Shown here one piece after another: positions 1-6,853 of a stretch of DNA of 10,768 bases; the first letter of the stretch is position 1, and each line of letters starts with the position of its first letter. The notes beneath the pieces were generated by a model. The model was not told where the DNA came from and did not search any database. It saw only the letters and a program-made list of their open reading frames with translations. Source of the DNA: an uncultured Oscillospiraceae bacterium (GTDB taxonomy: Bacteria; Bacillota; Clostridia; Oscillospirales; Oscillospiraceae); assembly GCA_910578505.1 (NCBI GenBank), contig CAJTPV010000061.1, positions 1-10,768 of the forward strand. Direction: 5' to 3'. The translations under genes and the position numbers were made by a program.

Positions 1-55
1 CCTCCTCACTTTTGAGTCCCATCAGCATTATACCATTTTCCTCGTTATTTATCAA
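1..55 (-). promoter_or_regulatory. Promoter and ribosome binding site of a gene lying left of the window
   Basis: On the minus strand a -35 TTGATA (50-55) and a -10 TATAAT (27-32) are separated by exactly 17 bp, and a TG dinucleotide one base before the -10 makes it an extended -10. About 20 bases further, AGGAGG (1-6) is a ribosome binding site at the very edge. The arrangement predicts a minus-strand gene starting just outside the window. The promoter overlaps the last codons of the 332-residue gene, so the outside gene probably has its own transcription. The box matches are seen; the gene is inferred. Confidence 0.7.
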
Positions 56-1043
56 TTTGTTCCTTTAAGATTCCTAAGCGGCGGATTATTCTCGCGGCGC
101 GGGTGAAGAGGGGCTTCTCCAAAACGGACACGTAACTGCAGAGTGTGGACAGATAGAAGGCAAGAACCTTCTGTCGCTGGTATAGCCTATGCCCCCATTC
201 CCAATAGGCACGGTTAAAGGAATGAATATCTACGACCAAGTCGCCGGTAATAAACTCATTGTTTGTGGCATACTGCTTCTGCCGCCAGCCCAAGAACATA
301 GCAATCCGAATATTTTCGGCCCGGAGATCGGGGTAGGTCCCAGCCTCCAGACGTAAAAGGATTCGTTCCAGAAGAAGTTTCTGGTGGTCGGAAGAGAGCT
401 TTTCAAATGCGCTACGCAATAATCCGAGGGCCACTGCCAGGTTCAGCCACCAATCAAGCTGTTCTGTATCGTCCGGATTGACATTTCGCGCCCACAGGAA
501 AGCCAGTGCCTCCGCAATTTCGCTGGAGTAATGCCCGTGGGAGAGACACTGCCCATTCTTCGATAAGTAACCGTTTCGGACAAACCAGTCCTGATCGGGT
601 ATTGTGGGAAAGTTCTGCTGAAATTGCCGAAGAATCTTCCTAAATTGGAGTACAAAAACACCTTCTAGTTCTTTTCTTTGATCCAAAAGCCAGCATAAAA
701 CGGCAACACGTTCTTTGTCATTCGGTGTCAACGCATCGGACATAATATCCGCTTTGTCCGGAACAATGTTAAAATCCCATCGATCCATAAAGGGGGTCAG
801 CCATCCCTCGCTTACCAGTTCCTCCACGGTCAATGTGCAGTCAGGATGATCATTCCGGTACTGTTCGATGAGTTGCGGAAGATATTCCAGGGAGCTAAAG
901 TTGTCCCGCAACTCCACCCCCGTGCTCAGCACCATATAAAAAAATTCACTGAGCGGAAATTGCGGATTCCTGACATGATCCACGGATGCCGGTTCCTCCA
1001 TACAACTCTGCAAAAGCTGGCAAATATCATTTCCGATGTACAT
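45..1043 (-). CDS. Hypothetical protein, 332 aa, unrecognised family
   Basis: I do not recognise this protein. Its start is well supported: AAGGAGG (1051-1057 on the minus strand) lies 7 bases before the ATG. The sequence has no signal peptide and no membrane segment. It is rich in Trp, Leu, Arg and Glu and looks mostly helical, with paired aromatic stretches around residues 80-90 and near 280 and a basic C-terminus (RAARIIRRLGILK). This suggests a soluble cytoplasmic helical protein. It follows the truncated sigK reading frame after 61 bases on the same strand, so co-transcription is possible. By eye its GC content is in the high 40s, against about 60% or more in the kinase gene, and codon use is more A/T-ending. 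That suggests a different origin and fits membership of an inserted element. A phage or element accessory protein is possible, but nothing shows it. Confidence 0.75.
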   Translation of the reverse strand: MYIGNDICQLLQSCMEEPASVDHVRNPQFPLSEFFYMVLSTGVELRDNFSSLEYLPQLIEQYRNDHPDCTLTVEELVSEGWLTPFMDRWDFNIVPDKADIMSDALTPNDKERVAVLCWLLDQRKELEGVFVLQFRKILRQFQQNFPTIPDQDWFVRNGYLSKNGQCLSHGHYSSEIAEALAFLWARNVNPDDTEQLDWWLNLAVALGLLRSAFEKLSSDHQKLLLERILLRLEAGTYPDLRAENIRIAMFLGWRQKQYATNNEFITGDLVVDIHSFNRAYWEWGHRLYQRQKVLAFYLSTLCSYVSVLEKPLFTRAARIIRRLGILKEQIDK

Positions 1044-1104
1044 AAAAGCGCCTCCTTATGCCTGCATACCACAGTTTTCTCAGGTTTTACATTCTCTATG
1101 TTTA

Positions 1105-1455
1105 CTATTTTATCATATCCTCTACCCCTTTCATAGACTTTTTTATTAATATTTCTATAGCATCACACGCCAGTAAAAGCGCATCTTCTTCCCGTACCTC
1201 TGCAATACCGCCTCGCCCCTGGATACCCGGAAGGATTTTCCCTTCTGGGTATCCGTTCTTGATAATATGCGCCACCAGCCGCATATTCCGCTCCACCAAA
1301 ACATTCCGGGCCTCCAGGTCTCCCTGGACGCATCGGGCAAGATAGGTCTGTTCCTCCTCCGCGCTCAGCGGCTTCGGGAAAGAACTGGCGCTCCCCGCCA
1401 GATGCAGCGACAGAAACAGACTGCCGCGCAAAAGCAGCATTGCAGTTGTAAGCAT
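1105..1455 (-). CDS. sigK: N-terminal fragment of sporulation sigma factor SigK, interrupted
   Basis: SigK is the late mother-cell sigma factor of sporulation, made as a membrane-associated pro-protein. Residues 1-24 form the hydrophobic pro-sequence typical of pro-SigK. Residues 26-66 follow the family closely: FPKPLSAEEE, then a YL-RC-QGD-EARN stretch, then ERNMRLVAHIIK (region 1.2/2.1). After Lys66 the family continues KY... into the core-binding and -10-recognition regions. Here it continues NGYPEGKILPG... for 50 unrelated residues to a stop. No other frame carries the rest of sigK, so this is a truncation and not a simple frameshift. The ribosome binding site AAGGAGG (5 bases before the ATG) and the start are intact. 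All DNA-binding regions are missing, so the product cannot act as a sigma factor as it stands. Either it is a remnant, or an element splits sigK and the 3' half lies beyond the left edge. Confidence 0.8.
   Translation of the reverse strand: MLTTAMLLLRGSLFLSLHLAGSASSFPKPLSAEEEQTYLARCVQGDLEARNVLVERNMRLVAHIIKNGYPEGKILPGIQGRGGIAEVREEDALLLACDAIEILIKKSMKGVEDMIK
1221..1254. repeat. Hairpin exactly at the sigK break point
   Basis: GGATACCC (1221-1228) pairs with GGGTATCC (1247-1254), and inside it GAAGG (1230-1234) pairs with CCTTC (1241-1245). There is one mismatched pair and a 6-base loop. The outer arm ends at 1254, within three bases of the last sigK-like codon (1258-1260). No T-run follows on either strand, so it is not an ordinary terminator. 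It may be the structured end of an inserted element or part of an attachment site. The structure is seen; its role is inferred. Confidence 0.6.
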
Positions 1456-1476
1456 GGTAATTCCTCCTTTTTCTTA

Positions 1477-1506
1477 AAATTATGTCACAACAGACTGTCC
1501 CTATGC
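1477..1506 (-). promoter_or_regulatory. Possible sigma-E-type promoter of sigK
   Basis: On the minus strand GCATAGG (1500-1506) and CATAATTT (1477-1484) are separated by 15 bp, upstream of the sigK start. They match the mother-cell sigma-E consensus (KMATATT, 14-15 bp, CATACAMT) at only 5 of 7 and 5 of 8 positions. The position fits, and sigK is transcribed by sigma-E in Bacillus and in many clostridia, but the match is weak. Confidence 0.3.
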
Positions 1507-1571
1507 GCTCACGAACAAAAATGACCGGCAGCATGCTGATCAGAGGGCTCCCGCCCGCTTCTCCATCTTCT

Positions 1572-1623
1572 TTCAGAAAATGTGGATTTCCCTCTATACT
1601 TTTGGGGAAAACCGTGCTAAAAT
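1572..1623 (+). promoter_or_regulatory. Candidate promoter region of the hybrid kinase operon
   Basis: TTCAGA (1572-1577), 17 bp and TATACT (1595-1600) form a reasonable sigma-A promoter. A second candidate is the extended -10 TGC-TAAAAT ending at 1623, with no clear -35. An inverted repeat, TTTCCC (1587-1592) and GGGAAA (1605-1610), surrounds the first -10 and could be an operator. Which -10 is used cannot be decided by reading. Confidence 0.45.
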
Positions 1624-1640
1624 AGAAGGACTATTATTCC

Positions 1641-4600
1641 ATGGGGAGGTCGGTGTCTGTGCGTATGTCAAAGAAAAAGAAATCCTGGCAAAGCGTCCTG
1701 TACATAGTTCTTTTACTGCTTGCAATCAATCTCTTGTTCCGCTGGTACTCCACCGAAAACAGCCGGCGGATCGAGAGTCAAAACCTGAATTACGCCATGG
1801 ACGCCGCCGGACAAACTGCCCTGCGGATTGAGAGCGAGTTCAACAACGCCCTTCTGCGGATGCGAAACTATGCCTATCTGCTGGGAGTCAGCCAGAGCCA
1901 GCCGGAAATTACCGCCGGGCTGCTGGAGGGCATGGAGCAGCACGCCTCCTTCGACGCTATCCGCTTCACCAACGCAGATGGCCTCAACCTGGCCTCCAGC
2001 GGCCAGACCAGCGACAGCCGCGACCGAAACTACTATATTAATGGTATGCAGGGCAAATGCGGCCTGGAAGTGCTGACGTCCAGACTGACCGGTCAGGTCA
2101 TGACCGTCTTTTACGCCCCTGTGGAATACGATGGCGAGATCATCGGGATGCTGCTGGGCCTCTACTTTGCGGAGGACTATCTCCGGGATATGCTGACCAC
2201 CACCTACTTCGGCGAGCCGGTGGACGCCTTCCTGTGTACCCAGGACGGACATATTATTGCCAGCTCCAACAGCGCAGACCACAGCCAGCTTCTGCCCGAC
2301 CTGCTGCTGGAGTCCGGGAATATCGACGCCGAAACCGCCGGTATCGTCCACTCGGCTTTCCAGGACGGCACGGAACACGCGGGCTTTATCTGCGCTCCAG
2401 GCTGCCTGACGGACAACCTCTGCCTGGTCCGTATCCCGGACAGCGAGTATATTCTGGTCCAAGCGTTTCCTAAGAGCGTGACCCAGGCCATGCTCCGGAA
2501 TGCCAACCATACCGGTATGGTCCTGCAGGTCATCCTCGTGAGCCTGTTCGCCCTATATGTCCTGGCCCTTCTGTTTCGGAGCCGCCGCAACCGGCTGCGG
2601 CTGGAAACGGAAAACTCCCAGTTCGGCTACGTGCTGCGCGGCCTGAACACCCTCTTCTCCTCCCGCTATCTCACAGTGGATCTGGAGAACAATTCCTACT
2701 CCTATATGGCGGGAATCCGGCCTCTGAGCAACAGCCTGGCTATGGAAGGCTCCTATGATGATATCATCCGCATCCATTCGCAGGATCTCATCGGGGAGGA
2801 GGAACAGGAGCAGTTCCGCCAAACCTTCCAGATCAGCTCCATTTCGCAGATTCTTTCTGATCAGGATATCTTTACCTACGAATGCCATGTCTCCCGAAAC
2901 GAGAAAGAGGATTGGGAGCATCTGATCACGGTCTGCCTGCAGCGGGAGGAGGGCCGGGCTGTCCGGGTCCTGCTTGTCCGGCAGAATATTACCGAGCTGA
3001 AGCTCCGGGAGCTCCAGAGCCAGAAGGCAATGGCCGTCATGAACCGCAAGGAGCGCCAGTATCGCATTGCGATTACCTCCGCCTCCTTCTGCACCTTTGA
3101 GTTCAACCTCACCAAGGACCTGATCGAGTGCGACGTCACCCGTACCCTGGCCGGACAGTCCCTCTCCCTCCTGGAGCGGGCCGGGCTGCAGGCCCCCTGC
3201 CCTGCCTCCCAGTGCTTCCGGAATTGGCGGACCCTTATCCTGGAGGAATCCCTGGAGGAGTACGACAGCATCGTCAATCTGGAGCATCTCCGGCGCTCCT
3301 TCGAGCAGGGCGAGTCGGAGGTCACTGTGGACTACTGGAGCTGGTTTGCCGCCGGACAGCAGATGTGCGTCCGCCAGTCCTTCATTATGACCCCGGACGA
3401 TGACACCGGCGACATCATGGTGATGGTGGTGTCCAAAGACATCACCGCCCAGGTCCAGAAGCAGCGGGAGCAGACCCAGGCCCTTCAGGAGGCGCTGATG
3501 CAGGCCCAGCACGCCAACAGCGCCAAAACCACCTTCCTCTCCAACATGTCCCACGACATCCGCACCCCCATGAACGCCATCATCGGCTTCACCACCATTG
3601 CGGTCAGCCACATCGACAATCAGGACCAGGTGCGCGACTGCCTCCAGAAGGTGCTGTCCTCCAGCAACCATCTGCTCAGCCTCATCAACGACATCCTGGA
3701 TATGAGCCGCATTGAGAGCGGAAAGGTGCAGATCAAGGAGCAGGAGTGCAATATCTCCGAGCTGACCCACAATCTGGTCAACATCATCCAGCCCCAGGTG
3801 AAGGCCAAGCGGCTGGACCTGTTTATCGACACCTTCGACGTGGCCAACGAGGACATCATCGCCGACTCCCTGAAGCTGAGCCAGATCTTTGTCAATCTGC
3901 TGAGCAACGCCGTGAAGTATACCCCGGCGGGAGGCACGGTGAGCTTCCGCATCATCCAGCAGAGCACCTTCCACCGGGGCTACGGGGACTATGTGTTCCT
4001 GGTCCGGGACAACGGCATCGGCATGTCGCCTGAATTTGTGGAGCACATCTTCGAGCCCTTCGAGCGGGAGGCCAGCGCCACTAAATCCGGTATCCAGGGG
4101 ACGGGGCTGGGCATGGCGATTGCCAAGAACATTGTGGAGATGATGGGCGGCACTATCTCCGTCAGCAGCGAAAAGGGCCAGGGCAGCGAGTTCCGGGTGG
4201 AGCTGAGCCTGAAGCTGCAGGATGTGGAGAAAAACGCGGCGCAGATCAAGGAGCTGGAGGGGCTGCGGGCCCTTGTGGTGGACGACGACTGCGACAGCTG
4301 CGAGAGCGTGGTCCGCATGCTCCGGCAGATCGGCATGCGGGCGGAGTGGACCACATCCGGCAAGGAGGCGGTCTACCGGGCCAAGAGCGCCCAAACCGCC
4401 GGGGACTCCTACCACACCTACATCCTGGACTGGCAGATGCCGGAGCTGAGCGGCGTGGAGACCGCCCGGCAGATCCGCGCCGCCATCGGCCATGAGGCGG
4501 CCATCATTATCCTCACCGCCTACGATTGGACGGATATCGAGGAGGAGGCCACTCAGGCCGGCATCACCGCCTTCTGCGCCAAGCCCCTGTTTATGTCCGA

Positions 4601-5057
4601 CCTGAAATCCGCCCTGCTGGCGGCAAACAATCTCATCGATAAAGAAGAAAAGCCCTCCTGGACCGACGCGGATTTCAGCGGCAGGCGGATCTTGCTGGTG
4701 GAGGACAACGAGCTGAACCGGGAAATCGCCGAGGCGATTTTGGAGGAGACCGGCTTTACGGTGGAGTCCGCGCCGGACGGCACCGACGCTGTGGATATGA
4801 TGCGGCAGGCGGAGGAAAACTACTATGACGCGATCCTGATGGATGTGCAGATGCCCGTGATGGACGGCTACGAGGCCACCAGGACCATCCGCTCCCTGCC
4901 CCGCAAGGACGTGAAGAACCTGCCCATTATCGCTATGACGGCAAACGCCATGGAGGAGGACAAGGAGGCCGCCCTGAAAAACGGTATGAACGCCCATATC
5001 GCAAAGCCCCTGAATATCGAGTTGTTTTTGGAGGTCCTGGGCAAATATTTGCGGTAA
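1641..5057 (+). CDS. Membrane hybrid sensor histidine kinase with two receiver domains
   Basis: This is a signal-transducing kinase that autophosphorylates on His and passes phosphate to its own receivers. In order it has: TM1 (about residues 17-34); an extracellular Cache-like sensor (35-290) with a YINGM...GQVMTVFYAPV-type stretch; TM2 (292-312); two PAS-like regions (about 325-455 and 470-605); a short coiled coil; HisKA with SHDIRTPMN, His638; HATPase with an N box near N752/N756, DNGIGM at 790-795 and GTGLGMA at 820-826; receiver 1 with D930, T959 and K981; receiver 2 with D1022, D1068, T1100 and K1122. All catalytic and phosphoacceptor residues are present. There is no HPt domain and no DNA-binding output, so a separate HPt protein or regulator is expected elsewhere. 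The start may be ATG 1641 (AGAAGGA 10 bases upstream), or GTG 1659 or ATG 1665 behind GGGGAGG (1643-1649). It is the first gene of an operon with the NifX-like gene 23 bases downstream. The ligand is unknown. Confidence 0.93.
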   Translation: MGRSVSVRMSKKKKSWQSVLYIVLLLLAINLLFRWYSTENSRRIESQNLNYAMDAAGQTALRIESEFNNALLRMRNYAYLLGVSQSQPEITAGLLEGMEQHASFDAIRFTNADGLNLASSGQTSDSRDRNYYINGMQGKCGLEVLTSRLTGQVMTVFYAPVEYDGEIIGMLLGLYFAEDYLRDMLTTTYFGEPVDAFLCTQDGHIIASSNSADHSQLLPDLLLESGNIDAETAGIVHSAFQDGTEHAGFICAPGCLTDNLCLVRIPDSEYILVQAFPKSVTQAMLRNANHTGMVLQVILVSLFALYVLALLFRSRRNRLRLETENSQFGYVLRGLNTLFSSRYLTVDLENNSYSYMAGIRPLSNSLAMEGSYDDIIRIHSQDLIGEEEQEQFRQTFQISSISQILSDQDIFTYECHVSRNEKEDWEHLITVCLQREEGRAVRVLLVRQNITELKLRELQSQKAMAVMNRKERQYRIAITSASFCTFEFNLTKDLIECDVTRTLAGQSLSLLERAGLQAPCPASQCFRNWRTLILEESLEEYDSIVNLEHLRRSFEQGESEVTVDYWSWFAAGQQMCVRQSFIMTPDDDTGDIMVMVVSKDITAQVQKQREQTQALQEALMQAQHANSAKTTFLSNMSHDIRTPMNAIIGFTTIAVSHIDNQDQVRDCLQKVLSSSNHLLSLINDILDMSRIESGKVQIKEQECNISELTHNLVNIIQPQVKAKRLDLFIDTFDVANEDIIADSLKLSQIFVNLLSNAVKYTPAGGTVSFRIIQQSTFHRGYGDYVFLVRDNGIGMSPEFVEHIFEPFEREASATKSGIQGTGLGMAIAKNIVEMMGGTISVSSEKGQGSEFRVELSLKLQDVEKNAAQIKELEGLRALVVDDDCDSCESVVRMLRQIGMRAEWTTSGKEAVYRAKSAQTAGDSYHTYILDWQMPELSGVETARQIRAAIGHEAAIIILTAYDWTDIEEEATQAGITAFCAKPLFMSDLKSALLAANNLIDKEEKPSWTDADFSGRRILLVEDNELNREIAEAILEETGFTVESAPDGTDAVDMMRQAEENYYDAILMDVQMPVMDGYEATRTIRSLPRKDVKNLPIIAMTANAMEEDKEAALKNGMNAHIAKPLNIELFLEVLGKYLR

Positions 5058-5080
5058 TTTATAAAAAAGGAGTATCTTCT

Positions 5081-5479
5081 ATGAAAATCGCGGTAACGTA
5101 TGAAAATGGTTCCATCTTTCAGCACTTCGGCCATACGGAGCAGATGAAGATCTACGACATCGAAAACGGACAGATCGTCCGGGAGCAGATCGCCGATACC
5201 ACCGGCAGCGGCCACGGCGCATTGGCCGGGTTCCTGTCTGCGCGTCAGGTGGATGTGCTCATCTGCGGCGGCATCGGCGGCGGCGCACAGGCTGCACTGG
5301 CTCAGGCCGGTATCAAGCTGTGCGGCGGCGTGACCGGCAGCGCGGACGACGCGGTGCGGGCCTATCTCGCCGGGACCCTGGACTACAGCGCCGAGGCCCA
5401 GTGCAGCCACCACGAGCACGGCGGCCACCACTGCGGCGAGGATCGGCACGGCTGCGGCGGCGGCACGTGCGGCGCGTAA
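5081..5479 (+). CDS. NifX/NifB-C-type dinitrogenase iron-molybdenum cofactor-like protein with metal-binding tail
   Basis: Residues 1-105 have the small alpha/beta fold of the Nitro_FeMo-Co family (NifX, NafY, NifB C-terminus): MKIAV at the start, the QHFGH motif at 14-18, and CGGIGGGA at 62-69. These proteins bind or carry Fe-S-type metal clusters. Most members in anaerobes that do not fix nitrogen have no defined role, and nothing here shows nitrogenase. Unusually, residues 108-130 form a His/Cys-rich tail (C108, H110, H111, H113, H116, H117, C118, H123, C125, C130), probably a metal-binding extension. The start is supported by AAAAAGGAG 8 bases before the ATG. It lies 23 bases after the hybrid kinase gene with no terminator between, so the two are probably one transcript, ending at the terminator at 5504-5536. 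The next gene is an Rrf2 regulator of likely Fe-S type, which fits an iron or Fe-S theme. Confidence 0.88.
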   Translation: MKIAVTYENGSIFQHFGHTEQMKIYDIENGQIVREQIADTTGSGHGALAGFLSARQVDVLICGGIGGGAQAALAQAGIKLCGGVTGSADDAVRAYLAGTLDYSAEAQCSHHEHGGHHCGEDRHGCGGGTCGA

Positions 5480-5503
5480 CCGCTATATTGGCCCACAGCT
5501 TAT

Positions 5504-5536
5504 GGGGAGACTGCCCAGAAGCAGCCTCCCCTTTTG
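5504..5536 (+). terminator. Intrinsic terminator of the kinase / NifX-like operon
   Basis: GGGGAG (5504-5509) pairs with CTCCCC (5526-5531) and CTGC (5511-5514) with GCAG (5521-5524). There is one mismatch, a 6-base loop, and TTTT directly after the stem. It lies 24 bases after the stop of the NifX-like gene. Confidence 0.85.
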
Positions 5537-5559
5537 TCCGCTCCGAACAGCAAAATCCA

Positions 5560-5591
5560 GGATTGTAATCCTATTAATCTTGTGCTATAAT
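5560..5591 (+). promoter_or_regulatory. Promoter of the Rrf2 gene with an overlapping palindrome
   Basis: A perfect -10 TATAAT (5586-5591) lies 17 bp from a -35-like TTGTAA (5563-5568). The -35 lies inside GGATTGTAATCC (5560-5571), an inverted repeat with 5-bp arms and a 2-base centre. A dyad on the -35 suggests an operator, perhaps for the Rrf2 protein itself. The boxes are seen; the regulator is inferred. Confidence 0.7.
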
Positions 5592-5620
5592 GGGTAAAAG
5601 AACACTTGGGGAGGCTATCC

Positions 5621-6052
5621 ATGCTGGTTTCAACAAAGGGCCGCTACGCTCTGCGCGTCCTGATCGATATGGCGGAGCATCAGTCGGAAAACTATGTGCC
5701 GCTGAAGGAAATCGCCCAGCGGCAGGATATTTCGGAAAAGTACCTGGAGAGCATCGTGAAGGCCCTGGTCAAGGGCGGTATCCTCACCGGCCTGCGGGGC
5801 AAGGGCGGCGGGTACCGGCTGAGCAGACCGCCGGAGCAGTTTACCGTGGGGGCCATCCTGCGCATGACCGAGGGCTCCCTGGCGCCGGTCTCCTGCCTGG
5901 AGGGTGTGTCCTCTCCCTGCGAGCGGATGTCCGCCTGCCGGACCCTGGCCATGTGGCAGGGGCTGGACCGGTTGATTCAGGAGTATCTGGAGCAATACAC
6001 AATCGCGGATTTGATGCAGACCGAACAGCCAGGGGATTTTTATGTCATTTGA
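5621..6052 (+). CDS. Rrf2 family transcriptional regulator, probable Fe-S cluster type
   Basis: This 143-residue winged-helix regulator begins MLVSTKGRYALRVLIDMA, the Rrf2 hallmark. The helix-turn-helix is at about residues 26-50, followed by the wing GLRGKGGGYRLSRP (57-70). Three cysteines, C92, C100 and C106, lie where IscR has its [2Fe-2S] ligands (C92, C98, C104); spacing is CX7C-X5-C. Cluster binding is therefore likely but not proven, and CymR-type members lack it. ATG 5621 is chosen because TGGGGAGG (5607-5614) lies 6 bases before it. The in-frame TTG at 5606 sits inside that ribosome binding site and is not the start. The gene stands alone, with its own promoter and the terminator of the previous operon upstream. 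Targets are not visible; itself and the neighbouring NifX-like operon are candidates. Confidence 0.92.
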   Translation: MLVSTKGRYALRVLIDMAEHQSENYVPLKEIAQRQDISEKYLESIVKALVKGGILTGLRGKGGGYRLSRPPEQFTVGAILRMTEGSLAPVSCLEGVSSPCERMSACRTLAMWQGLDRLIQEYLEQYTIADLMQTEQPGDFYVI

Positions 6053-6092
6053 CGGGGAGCGGTCCAGGGGCCGGACTGCGGGAAAATAGAAC

Positions 6093-6122
6093 TTGACAAA
6101 CATACTGCCGGTATGTTATAGT
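6093..6122 (+). promoter_or_regulatory. Promoter of the TetR gene
   Basis: A consensus -35 TTGACA (6093-6098) is followed by TATAGT (6117-6122, 18-bp spacer) or TTATAG (6116-6121, 17 bp). The first TetR operator fills almost the whole spacer, the usual layout for repression by blocking RNA polymerase. Confidence 0.8.
6099..6117. promoter_or_regulatory. TetR operator O1
   Basis: AACATAC (6099-6105) and GTATGTT (6111-6117) are perfect 7-bp inverted arms around TGCCG. The 15-base core CATAC-N5-GTATG lies between the -35 and -10 of the TetR promoter. Related sites are O2 (6125-6141) and O3 (6861-6879). Confidence 0.8.
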
Positions 6123-6124
6123 TT

Positions 6125-6141
6125 ACCTACCGGCGGTATGT
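6125..6141. promoter_or_regulatory. TetR operator O2
   Basis: ACCTAC (6125-6130) and GTATGT (6136-6141) are inverted arms with one mismatch around CGGCG. The centre lies 25 bp from that of O1, just downstream of the -10, so it covers the likely transcription start. A second site suggests tight autoregulation. Confidence 0.7.
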
Positions 6142-6164
6142 TTCTTGCGTGAGGAGCGGTGGGA

Positions 6165-6818
6165 ATGGCGAGGAACAAGCATCCGGAACAGACGAGGAAC
6201 TTTATCCTGGAGACTGCTTTCCGGCTTTTTATCGAAAAAGGATATGAGCGCACGTCTATTCAGGACATTATCGATCAGCTGGGCGGGCTGAGCAAGGGGG
6301 CCATCTATCACCACTTCAAGTCCAAGGAGGACATCCTGACGGCGGTGTGCGAGCGCATGACCGACGAGTCCAACCAGCTGCTGCTGGACATCCGGGACAG
6401 GCCGGGCCTGACCGGGCAGGAAAAGCTGAAGCTGATCTTCCGGGCATCGCTGGACCGCCCTGTCCAGGACCAGCTGTTCACCCTTGCCCCCAATTTCAGC
6501 AAGAACCCCTCCCTGCTGTACGCTGTGCTGCGGGAGACCGTGGACGACGCCGCGCCCCACTACATCCTGCCCATTATCCGGCAGGGCCTGGCGGACGGCA
6601 GCATTGCGACCGAGTGCCCGGAGGAGCTGGCGGAGCTGGTGATGCTGGTGGCCAATATCTGGATGAATCCGATTATGTTCTACAGCACCAGGGAGCAGTC
6701 CCGCCGGAAATTCATCCTGTTCCGGCAGATGATGCAGGGCTTTGGCCTGGACATCGTGGACGACGCCATGCTGGAGCGGCTGCTGGAGCTGACCGCCTTG
6801 TTTGAGAAACGTCAATAA
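6165..6818 (+). CDS. TetR/AcrR family transcriptional repressor
   Basis: This 217-residue protein has an N-terminal TetR helix-turn-helix (about residues 10-51: ILETAFRLFIEKGYERTS, then GGLSKGAIYHHFKSKEDIL) and a helical ligand-binding and dimerisation domain (about 60-217). ATG 6165 is chosen because GTGAGGAG (6149-6156) lies 8 bases upstream; an in-frame GTG at 6159 is too close to that site. Two palindromic operators in its own promoter and a third before the MFS gene 80 bases downstream make it the likely repressor of itself and of the exporter, released when an exported compound binds. The ligand is unknown. Its length and domain order are normal for the family. The chemistry of the pocket cannot be read from the sequence. 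Confidence 0.93.
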   Translation: MARNKHPEQTRNFILETAFRLFIEKGYERTSIQDIIDQLGGLSKGAIYHHFKSKEDILTAVCERMTDESNQLLLDIRDRPGLTGQEKLKLIFRASLDRPVQDQLFTLAPNFSKNPSLLYAVLRETVDDAAPHYILPIIRQGLADGSIATECPEELAELVMLVANIWMNPIMFYSTREQSRRKFILFRQMMQGFGLDIVDDAMLERLLELTALFEKRQ

Positions 6819-6821
6819 TCT

Positions 6822-6850
6822 TCTGCCCCACTTCCGGGGCAGATTCATTT
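6822..6850 (+). terminator. Stem-loop between the TetR and MFS genes
   Basis: TCTGCCCC (6822-6829) and GGGGCAGA (6836-6843) form a perfect 8-bp stem with a 6-base loop, 3 bases after the TetR stop. The following TTCATTT is only a fair T-run. It may be a terminator or a partial attenuator that lowers exporter read-through. Confidence 0.6.
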
Positions 6851-6853
6851 AAG

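Noticed and set aside
1713..2510. A 265-codon minus-strand open frame
   Set aside because: It is a shadow of the kinase sensor region with biased composition and no family match.
2553..4997. An 814-codon open frame antisense to the kinase gene
   Set aside because: It mirrors the GC-rich codon pattern of the kinase, is rich in Gly, His, Leu, Val and Gln, contains no domain I know, and has no ribosome binding site pattern. The kinase frame has full family motifs.
5081..5479. Evidence of nitrogen fixation
   Set aside because: The NifX-type fold is common in anaerobes without nitrogenase, and no nifHDK or nifB radical SAM gene is present.
5590..6096. Open frames on both strands across the Rrf2 gene (168 and 157 codons)
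   Set aside because: Both overlap a gene with clear Rrf2 motifs, promoter and ribosome binding site, and their products look like frame shadows.
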